Positions 54,906 through 64,000 of a stretch of DNA of 64,000 nt are shown here, one piece after another. Source of the stretch: Hydractinia symbiolongicarpus. Taxonomy: Eukaryota; Cnidaria; Hydrozoa; Anthoathecata; Hydractiniidae. A program made the position numbers and the translations under genes. The stretch spans positions 9,238,001 through 9,302,000 of the forward strand of contig NC_079883.1 of assembly GCF_029227915.1 (NCBI RefSeq), in the 5' to 3' direction. Below the pieces are notes generated by a model. The model was not told where the DNA came from and ran no database searches. It saw only the letters and a program-made list of their open reading frames with translations. Every line of letters starts with the position of its first letter. The first letter of the stretch is position 1.

Positions 54906-55189
54906 GGTTAAAAATTTTTGCTACTTAACTTGTAAATAAGCATTAAACTGCAAGTCAAAACTTTTTGTTTATAAGTAAAAAAATCGGATCGAATTCGATC
55001 CGAAAACGCCGATACGCAATTTAATTGGTTAAAAAAAAAATCTTTTGTTTAATACTTAATTATGATTGGTTAAAAAAACATGATTTCGATCCTATTTTTA
55101 TGATGAAAAAACGAGTAAAGTTTATTTCGTTAACACTTACGTTAAATATTCGTACGTTTTTGTATTAACTTACAAATCAAATCGCAGTT

Positions 55190-55570
55190 ATGTCTGGACG
55201 TGGAAAAGGTGGAAAAGCTAAGGCTAAAGCCAAGACAAGATCCTCAAGAGCTGGACTTCAATTTCCAGTCGGTAGAGTGCATAGATTCCTTCGTAGAGGG
55301 CACTATGCTAACCGAATTGGATCTGGAGCACCAGTTTACTTAGCAGCCGTCTTGGAATATTTATCTGCTGAGATATTGGAGTTGGCTGGTAACGCAGCAA
55401 GAGACAACAAAAAAGCTAGGATTATTCCAAGACATTTACAATTGGCTGTTCGTAATGATGAAGAATTAAACAAACTTTTGAGCGGTGTAACCATTGCAGC
55501 TGGTGGTGTTTTGCCAAACATTCAAGCTGTCTTACTCCCAAAGAAGAACGACAAAGGACAGAAGAAGTAA
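55190..55570 (+). CDS. Histone H2A (unit 11)
   Basis: Same protein as at 3013-3393. Stem-loop at 55593-55608. Confidence 0.98.
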   Translation: MSGRGKGGKAKAKAKTRSSRAGLQFPVGRVHRFLRRGHYANRIGSGAPVYLAAVLEYLSAEILELAGNAARDNKKARIIPRHLQLAVRNDEELNKLLSGVTIAAGGVLPNIQAVLLPKKNDKGQKK

Positions 55571-55767
55571 ACCGCTACACTCAGAAAACAACGGCTATTT
55601 TTATAGCCACACATCTTTAAAAAAACATTGTTTTTTTCACAAAACTATAACCTTAAAGTCTAATAGATAATCCATGCATACGCCTTGTCCTAAGTAACTC
55701 AAAGAAATTAAATAAAAAAATTTGATCACAACGTCAAAATAAATTGCACGTATTTGCACCTACTAAT

Positions 55768-55887
55768 GTCTACGGCCATACCACGATGAACACACCCGTT
55801 CTCGTCTGATCACGGAAGTTAAGCATCGTCGGGCCGGGATAGTACTTGGATGGGGGACCGCCTGGGAACTCCCGGTGTCGTAGGCTT
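55768..55887 (+). rRNA. 5S rRNA (unit 11)
   Basis: Matches the 5S at 3591-3710. Confidence 0.97.
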
Positions 55888-56214
55888 TTCATTTTCATTT
55901 GCTGTGATATATTTCTTGTTATAACAATTAAGGAACGTGGCGGTTGTTGAAAGTGTTTCCTATGACATTTTCCTACGACATTTTCAGGTGATAGTACGAG
56001 AAAAAAGAGCTTTCAAATGCATACAAACTCGATCTATTGCCGATCATCCAATAACCCTGACGGAATGGCAAATAAAATAAAATTCCGCCGCCTTCCGAGG
56101 ACTTATATCGCAATCACGTTTCGTAACAGCCAAGCGAGGTTTTACCTTAGCGTTTAAGTCACCACCGACATTTGGCCGCGCAACTTTTCTAAGCTCATTC
56201 ATTTTGACTTAAGG

Positions 56215-56379
56215 AGGGGGCGAGCGCGGACGCAGGCCCCCACTACCAGAAATTGTACGGTCGAGTTACTGACGTTTGCAGTAATCGCAGAGGTCAGCCC
56301 AAGCGTAGTGCAATGCAAGAGCCTCACTCTGGAAGAAAACCCTCATTGATCAGTCTTTACTTCCCCGTCAGGTAAGTAT
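56215..56379 (-). ncRNA. U1 snRNA (unit 11)
   Basis: Matches U1 at 4037-4201. Confidence 0.96.
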
Positions 56380-56569
56380 GAGTTGGAACTGCACCGTAGC
56401 ATGAGGGTACCCTTCAAAGTTTGTTAATGCTTGTGGCTTGAGTGTGTTATAAACTGCCGTGTCGCGGGGCATAGGCTGTATTCTCCCCCAGTGTACGCGT
56501 TTTGTTCCCGCCGTAGACTATGCAGAGTGCCGTCGGAAAGAGGACTGCTATTATTCTTTTATTGCTTAT

Positions 56570-56756
56570 GTGGGCCGCCATCGGTAATAGTGCAACACCA
56601 AGGCAACCCGTGGTCACGGCGTGAATGAATCCACCTCCATGACCCAAGGCCAAAAATCAGATTAATATACTGACCATTCAGAGAATGGCCTACCAGATAT
56701 TAAACTGATAAGAACAGATACTACACTTGATCTTAGCCATTAGGCCGAGAAGCGAT
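56570..56756 (-). ncRNA. U2 snRNA (unit 11)
   Basis: Matches U2 at 4392-4578. Confidence 0.96.
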
Positions 56757-57078
56757 AAAGAACAAGCGTTGCCATGATAGGCATCGTCCACACACCGTAA
56801 CTGCTTGTGGAGCATGTCACGTTACTGTAAAGCTTACAACTGTCACCGCGTACGGATGGACGGCGACATAGTAAAAATCACGGCTGTTGATTTAGCCGTA
56901 GGATGGAGAGCGACTGTAGCGAGTGGATGGTAACTTACATGAATGCTAACAAAGGCGACGATACTAAGTGCGTGATATTACTTTCCAATATGTCTGCGTA
57001 CATTCCGTTTATCAACGCATTACGCCAGAACGTGCGCGCGCGTTACACAGTAGACCATGCAGCCGAAATGCGACAGTG

Positions 57079-57151
57079 CGACCCTGCCAGGAGTCGAACC
57101 TGGAATCCCCTGATTCGTAGTCAGATGCCTTATCCATTGGGCCACAGGGCC
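57079..57151 (-). tRNA. tRNA-Arg(ACG) (unit 11)
   Basis: Matches the tRNA at 4901-4973. Confidence 0.95.
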
Positions 57152-57730
57152 ATGCTTATGACTTCGCCCCATCGTCATTTTGGCTTGCGCATTCGTTTTA
57201 CTTACGACAGAATTCTTCGTGTTTGTAGCCATGAAAGAAAGGGACTTCTGTGAGTGAATTTTTTTACTGTGGTCTAATAAAAAAGTCGAAACGCAGTGCC
57301 CAATATATGAATTGCTCCTAATAGCCGGAAACAGGCCGTGTCGATGATGTAGGCCGACATACGCAACGCAAACCAAAGAACGCTTTATGAAAATCCTAAC
57401 ACGAGCGCGGAAGAAGCCCAAATTAACAGACTAGATGTAATGCTGAAGACCTCAAACTCCAGCAGCTTCTCTTGCAGACTATTGCGTCGTACTACAAATA
57501 AAAATTAACATGCTTTCGCATAGTCGCGGCACCCAAAACGGACATTATACGATGTACAGAAACACACATTTCTGTTTTCGCGCCAAATCAATTCCCGGGA
57601 GTGGTACTTTTACGTCCGCATACTTCGCACCGTCTTAAATTATATCTCATTTACACGGTAATGTTTAGTATACTTCTACTGTGATAACAAGCATCGTTTA
57701 TCGTTGGATTGTTGTAAGAAAACATTAAAA

Positions 57731-58282
57731 ATGAGTGAAGCAGCTTCTCCAAAGAAAATCGCACCCAAGAAGAAACCTGCTGCAAAGAAGACAGCTGATC
57801 ACCCTAAATATGTGGACATGATCAAGGCTGCTATCGCTACCCTAAAGGAACGCGGTGGTTCATCTCGCCAAGCTATTACAAAATATATTCATGCAAATTA
57901 CAAAGTTGCTGAAAACTCAGATCATCATCTGAAAATGGCTCTTAAACGAGGAGTAACATCAGGCGATTTGATTCAAACTAAAGGCACTGGTGCTTCTGGA
58001 TCATTCAAGCTAGGTCAGGTAAAAAAAGAAAAACCTAAGAAAAAGGCCGCAGCAAAAAAGCCAACGGCAAAGAAGCCTACTGCAAAGAAAAGTACACCAA
58101 AAAAGAAGCCAGCAAAGAAGAGCACGCCAAAGAAAGCAGCAAAGAAGCCTGCCACAAAGAAAGCCTCGGCTAAGAAACCAGCAGCTAAGAAACCCACAAA
58201 GAAGCCTGTTGCTAAAAAACCTGCAGCAAAGAAGGTCAAAAAGACTCCCAAAAAGGCAGCAAAGAAGACCGCAAAAAAATAA
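57731..58282 (+). CDS. Histone H1 (unit 11)
   Basis: Same protein as at 5553-6104. Stem-loop at 58315-58330. Confidence 0.97.
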   Translation: MSEAASPKKIAPKKKPAAKKTADHPKYVDMIKAAIATLKERGGSSRQAITKYIHANYKVAENSDHHLKMALKRGVTSGDLIQTKGTGASGSFKLGQVKKEKPKKKAAAKKPTAKKPTAKKSTPKKKPAKKSTPKKAAKKPATKKASAKKPAAKKPTKKPVAKKPAAKKVKKTPKKAAKKTAKK

Positions 58283-58643
58283 TTTGTGTGTATCTGGCTA
58301 TTACATTAACAAACGGCTATTTTTATAGCCACACATTTACAAAAAAACATTATCTTGGTACAAAGTTAAACTTGTTTAAGTCACTTAAACAGTTAAAAAA
58401 GAGTAAATTTAAGATTAGATTCCCTAAGTTTAAGTATTTTCGTTTTTAAATTTCTTATTTTCTTGCTTTTACTTTTCTTGCCCTTCATATTTTTAACATT
58501 GTCAAACTTTATGTAGCATAAAATTTTTATGTAGCATAAAATTTAAACAGAAAGCAGGACAAAGTTTGATATAAAAAGCTAGCCGTAATATTTTTTATGG
58601 ATGTGTGGCTATAAAAATAGCCGTTTTTTGTTTGGTAAGATGC

Positions 58644-59057
<414 letters not shown>

Positions 59058-59535
59058 TTAAGAAGTCGATGTAGTACGGATACACAAGACGGTCTAAAAT
59101 GCACTATCGCGCCAAAGTTTTATTTCTCATATTGATTGACAGCTAAGGTTCAAAACAAACCATTTGATTGGTGCTAAGAAAGTAATTTCTGATTGGCTGC
59201 ATAATGACATTACGCTCATTACTTTAACATTTTTATAAAATCTGTGTTTTTTGGCTACGGGAAAACGGCTGTATCTTCTGATACACAAAAGCTTTTGACT
59301 TTTTTTTTTTTTAGTAAGTAGCAGAAGGTTTGGCGAATTCCAACGATGCCAAATTTATTGCCTTACTGAAACATTAAGACCACGAATTTTTAAAAAAACT
59401 ACAGTTTTACTTAAAAAAATGTACAAAATGTTCGGAACATTTTGTAATGACGCAACTCTATTGGTTAATTAGGGTGTTTCCACGAGCAGTAGGTAATTTT
59501 ATGGCCTCTTTTTAAAGCTGTCTGAATTCTGTTAA

Positions 59536-59892
<357 letters not shown>

Positions 59893-60352
59893 GCGTTGTC
59901 ATTGCTCAACAAAAACGGCTATTTTTATAGCCACAAATCTTTTAAAACATTACTTTGTGCACGCTTCCAAATTACACAATGTGTAAAGTCTTGTCACAGT
60001 TACATTTATTGCTATACGATACTATGTCATATATGACACAAAAAAAATTTAGAAATACTTTGTAGGGTTAATTTGCCTGGGAGTGTTTCCGTGAAAAGCT
60101 GGGTTAAGTTAAATGTAAGCAATAACATGGATCAATGTACTTGTCTTTTCTGCAAGTACAGCTAATAATACGTATGAAAAGTGAAGCTAATCCACACACA
60201 CATGGGGAAGTATTTTAAATGTAGGCTAGTGTTCTTAAGCACATTATTTAGAAGTTTTATTAACTTCGGTTAACTTGTAGTGACGCCAAGTAAATGTTTT
60301 TTTAAAGATGTGTGGTCTTAAAAAAGACCGTTTGTGTTTGGTAGACGTTGGT

Positions 60353-60757
60353 TTACTTGCTGCTTGTGTATTTTGTGACGGCTTTTGTTCCTTCACTGAC
60401 TGCGTGTTTTGCAAGTTCTCCAGGCAAGAGAAGACGTACTGCGGTTTGAATTTCACGAGAAGAGATGGTCGACTTTTTGTTTTGAAGAGCCAAACGCGAA
60501 GCTTCGGAAGCAATGCGCTCAAAGATGTCGTTGACAAATGAGTTCATGATGCTCATAGCTTTGCTTGAAACTCCGACATCTGGGTGAACTTGTTTCAAAA
60601 CATTGTAGATGTAAATAGCATAACTTTCCTTTCTCTTTCTCTTGCGTTTCTTTTCACCAGTTCCACCAATCTTTCCTCCTTTTTTGCCGGCTCTTTTTTC
60701 ACCTTTCTTGGCTACTTTAGGTGCCTGTTTTCCTCCTTTAGCTGCTGCGTCAGACAT
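60353..60757 (-). CDS. Histone H2B (unit 12)
   Basis: Same protein as at 2324-2728. Stem-loop at 60314-60329. Confidence 0.98.
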   Translation of the reverse strand: MSDAAAKGGKQAPKVAKKGEKRAGKKGGKIGGTGEKKRKRKRKESYAIYIYNVLKQVHPDVGVSSKAMSIMNSFVNDIFERIASEASRLALQNKKSTISSREIQTAVRLLLPGELAKHAVSEGTKAVTKYTSSK

Positions 60758-61041
60758 GGTTAAAAATTTTTGCTACTTAACTTGTAAATAAGCATTAAAC
60801 TGCAAGTCAAAACTTTTTGTTTATAAGTAAAAAAATCGGATCGAATTCGATCCGAAAACGCCGATACGCAATTTAATTGGTTAAAAAAAAAATCTTTTGT
60901 TTAATACTTAATTATGATTGGTTAAAAAAACATGATTTCGATCCTATTTTTATGATGAAAAAACGAGTAAAGTTTATTTCGTTAACACTTACGTTAAATA
61001 TTCGTACGTTTTTGTATTAACTTACAAATCAAATCGCAGTT

Positions 61042-61422
61042 ATGTCTGGACGTGGAAAAGGTGGAAAAGCTAAGGCTAAAGCCAAGACAAGATCCTCAAG
61101 AGCTGGACTTCAATTTCCAGTCGGTAGAGTGCATAGATTCCTTCGTAGAGGGCACTATGCTAACCGAATTGGATCTGGAGCACCAGTTTACTTAGCAGCC
61201 GTCTTGGAATATTTATCTGCTGAGATATTGGAGTTGGCTGGTAACGCAGCAAGAGACAACAAAAAAGCTAGGATTATTCCAAGACATTTACAATTGGCTG
61301 TTCGTAATGATGAAGAATTAAACAAACTTTTGAGCGGTGTAACCATTGCAGCTGGTGGTGTTTTGCCAAACATTCAAGCTGTCTTACTCCCAAAGAAGAA
61401 CGACAAAGGACAGAAGAAGTAA
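61042..61422 (+). CDS. Histone H2A (unit 12)
   Basis: Same protein as at 3013-3393. Stem-loop at 61445-61460. Confidence 0.98.
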   Translation: MSGRGKGGKAKAKAKTRSSRAGLQFPVGRVHRFLRRGHYANRIGSGAPVYLAAVLEYLSAEILELAGNAARDNKKARIIPRHLQLAVRNDEELNKLLSGVTIAAGGVLPNIQAVLLPKKNDKGQKK

Positions 61423-61619
61423 ACCGCTACACTCAGAAAACAACGGCTATTTTTATAGCCACACATCTTTAAAAAAACATTGTTTTTTTCACAAAACTAT
61501 AACCTTAAAGTCTAATAGATAATCCATGCATACGCCTTGTCCTAAGTAACTCAAAGAAATTAAATAAAAAAATTTGATCACAACGTCAAAATAAATTGCA
61601 CGTATTTGCACCTACTAAT

Positions 61620-61739
61620 GTCTACGGCCATACCACGATGAACACACCCGTTCTCGTCTGATCACGGAAGTTAAGCATCGTCGGGCCGGGATAGTACTTG
61701 GATGGGGGACCGCCTGGGAACTCCCGGTGTCGTAGGCTT
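61620..61739 (+). rRNA. 5S rRNA (unit 12)
   Basis: Matches the 5S at 3591-3710. Confidence 0.97.
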
Positions 61740-62066
61740 TTCATTTTCATTTGCTGTGATATATTTCTTGTTATAACAATTAAGGAACGTGGCGGTTGTT
61801 GAAAGTGTTTCCTATGACATTTTCCTACGACATTTTCAGGTGATAGTACGAGAAAAAAGAGCTTTCAAATGCATACAAACTCGATCTATTGCCGATCATC
61901 CAATAACCCTGACGGAATGGCAAATAAAATAAAATTCCGCCGCCTTCCGAGGACTTATATCGCAATCACGTTTCGTAACAGCCAAGCGAGGTTTTACCTT
62001 AGCGTTTAAGTCACCACCGACATTTGGCCGCGCAACTTTTCTAAGCTCATTCATTTTGACTTAAGG

Positions 62067-62231
62067 AGGGGGCGAGCGCGGACGCAGGCCCCCACTACCA
62101 GAAATTGTACGGTCGAGTTACTGACGTTTGCAGTAATCGCAGAGGTCAGCCCAAGCGTAGTGCAATGCAAGAGCCTCACTCTGGAAGAAAACCCTCATTG
62201 ATCAGTCTTTACTTCCCCGTCAGGTAAGTAT
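62067..62231 (-). ncRNA. U1 snRNA (unit 12)
   Basis: Matches U1 at 4037-4201. Confidence 0.96.
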
Positions 62232-62421
62232 GAGTTGGAACTGCACCGTAGCATGAGGGTACCCTTCAAAGTTTGTTAATGCTTGTGGCTTGAGTGTGTT
62301 ATAAACTGCCGTGTCGCGGGGCATAGGCTGTATTCTCCCCCAGTGTACGCGTTTTGTTCCCGCCGTAGACTATGCAGAGTGCCGTCGGAAAGAGGACTGC
62401 TATTATTCTTTTATTGCTTAT

Positions 62422-62609
62422 GTGGGCCGCCATCGGTAATAGTGCAACACCAAGGCAACCCGTGGTCACGGCGTGAATGAATCCACCTCCATGACCCAAG
62501 GCCAAAAATCAGATTAATATACTGACCATTCAGAGAATGGTCCTACCAGATATTAAACTGATAAGAACAGATACTACACTTGATCTTAGCCATTAGGCCG
62601 AGAAGCGAT
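62422..62609 (-). ncRNA. U2 snRNA, 1-nt insertion variant (unit 12)
   Basis: Matches U2 at 4392-4578 except for one extra T on the plus strand at 62541, which adds an A to the RNA at the base of stem IIa. The stem then reads GACCATTC/GAATGGTC with full Watson-Crick pairing in place of the G-U pair of other copies. It is either a true variant or a sequencing error; the Sm site and branch-point pairing region are unchanged. Confidence 0.94.
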
Positions 62610-62931
62610 AAAGAACAAGCGTTGCCATGATAGGCATCGTCCACACACCGTAACTGCTTGTGGAGCATGTCACGTTACTGTAAAGCTTACAACTGTCACC
62701 GCGTACGGATGGACGGCGACATAGTAAAAATCACGGCTGTTGATTTAGCCGTAGGATGGAGAGCGACTGTAGCGAGTGGATGGTAACTTACATGAATGCT
62801 AACAAAGGCGACGATACTAAGTGCGTGATATTACTTTCCAATATGTCTGCGTACATTCCGTTTATCAACGCATTACGCCAGAACGTGCGCGCGCGTTACA
62901 CAGTAGACCATGCAGCCGAAATGCGACAGTG

Positions 62932-63004
62932 CGACCCTGCCAGGAGTCGAACCTGGAATCCCCTGATTCGTAGTCAGATGCCTTATCCATTGGGCCACAG
63001 GGCC
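62932..63004 (-). tRNA. tRNA-Arg(ACG) (unit 12)
   Basis: Matches the tRNA at 4901-4973. Confidence 0.95.
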
Positions 63005-63583
63005 ATGCTTATGACTTCGCCCCATCGTCATTTTGGCTTGCGCATTCGTTTTACTTACGACAGAATTCTTCGTGTTTGTAGCCATGAAAGAAAGGGACTT
63101 CTGTGAGTGAATTTTTTTACTGTGGTCTAATAAAAAAGTCGAAACGCAGTGCCCAATATATGAATTGCTCCTAATAGCCGGAAACAGGCCGTGTCGATGA
63201 TGTAGGCCGACATACGCAACGCAAACCAAAGAACGCTTTATGAAAATCCTAACACGAGCGCGGAAGAAGCCCAAATTAACAGACTAGATGTAATGCTGAA
63301 GACCTCAAACTCCAGCAGCTTCTCTTGCAGACTATTGCGTCGTACTACAAATAAAAATTAACATGCTTTCGCATAGTCGCGGCACCCAAAACGGACATTA
63401 TACGATGTACAGAAACACACATTTCTGTTTTCGCGCCAAATCAATTCCCGGGAGTGGTACTTTTACGTCCGCATACTTCGCACCGTCTTAAATTATATCT
63501 CATTTACACGGTAATGTTTAGTATACTTCTACTGTGATAACAAGCATCGTTTATCGTTGGATTGTTGTAAGAAAACATTAAAA

Positions 63584-64000
63584 ATGAGTGAAGCAGCTTC
63601 TCCAAAGAAAATCGCACCCAAGAAGAAACCTGCTGCAAAGAAGACAGCTGATCACCCTAAATATGTGGACATGATCAAGGCTGCTATCGCTACCCTAAAG
63701 GAACGCGGTGGTTCATCTCGCCAAGCTATTACAAAATATATTCATGCAAATTACAAAGTTGCTGAAAACTCAGATCATCATCTGAAAATGGCTCTTAAAC
63801 GAGGAGTAACATCAGGCGATTTGATTCAAACTAAAGGCACTGGTGCTTCTGGATCATTCAAGCTAGGTCAGGTAAAAAAAGAAAAACCTAAGAAAAAGGC
63901 CGCAGCAAAAAAGCCAACGGCAAAGAAGCCTACTGCAAAGAAAAGTACACCAAAAAAGAAGCCAGCAAAGAAGAGCACGCCAAAGAAAGCAGCAAAGAAG
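63584..64000 (+). CDS. Histone H1, 5' part (unit 12, cut by window end)
   Basis: The ATG at 63584 and the first 139 codons are present and match the H1 at 5553-6104; the C-terminal tail runs past the right edge. Truncation is by the window only. Confidence 0.97.
   Translation, partial: MSEAASPKKIAPKKKPAAKKTADHPKYVDMIKAAIATLKERGGSSRQAITKYIHANYKVAENSDHHLKMALKRGVTSGDLIQTKGTGASGSFKLGQVKKEKPKKKAAAKKPTAKKPTAKKSTPKKKPAKKSTPKKAAKK

Overview
The window is part of a tandem array of one repeat unit of about 5,852 bp, present 12 times in the same orientation. The first and last units are cut by the window ends, and two units are interrupted by runs of exactly 500 N (1710-2209 and 27618-28117). A unit reads: H2B (-), H2A (+), 5S rRNA (+), U1 snRNA (-), U2 snRNA (-), tRNA-Arg(ACG) (-), H1 (+), H3 (-), H4 (+), then the next H2B. 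H2A starts at 563, 3013, 8864, 14716, 20567, 26419, 31782, 37634, 43486, 49338, 55190 and 61042. These spacings are 5,851-5,852 bp except across the two gaps.

Organism: an animal. The histones are intronless, have canonical metazoan sequences and end in the replication-dependent 3' stem-loop rather than an obvious poly(A) signal. U1, U2 and 5S are typical eukaryotic forms. The H2A core ([19 protein letters not shown], then [10 protein letters not shown]) recalls cnidarian H2A as I remember it, and the AT-rich spacers would suit a hydrozoan. This placement is a guess from memory, not a search result.

Layout of unit 2, the first complete unit: H2B 2324-2728 and H2A 3013-3393 share a 284-bp divergent promoter. 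5S is at 3591-3710. U1 (4037-4201), U2 (4392-4578) and tRNA-Arg (4901-4973) all lie on the minus strand, in a stretch richer in GC and CpG than the histone spacers. H1 (5553-6104) converges on H3 (6466-6876). H3 and H4 (7403-7714) share a 526-bp divergent promoter. H4 converges on the H2B of unit 3.

How the genes work together: the unit carries the whole nucleosome set (four core histones plus linker H1), a ribosomal RNA, the two snRNAs that first recognise introns (U1 for the 5' splice site, U2 for the branch point) and a tRNA able to read most CGN arginine codons. One repeat therefore mixes Pol II histone genes, Pol II snRNA genes and Pol III genes. The copies are almost identical. The few differences I found include a 1-nt insertion in one U2, a base change in one U2 proximal promoter motif, and a 1-nt deletion at one H1 3' processing site.

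I numbered units 1-12 by their H2A. Full descriptions are given for the first complete copy of each gene; later copies carry only their own coordinates and differences.
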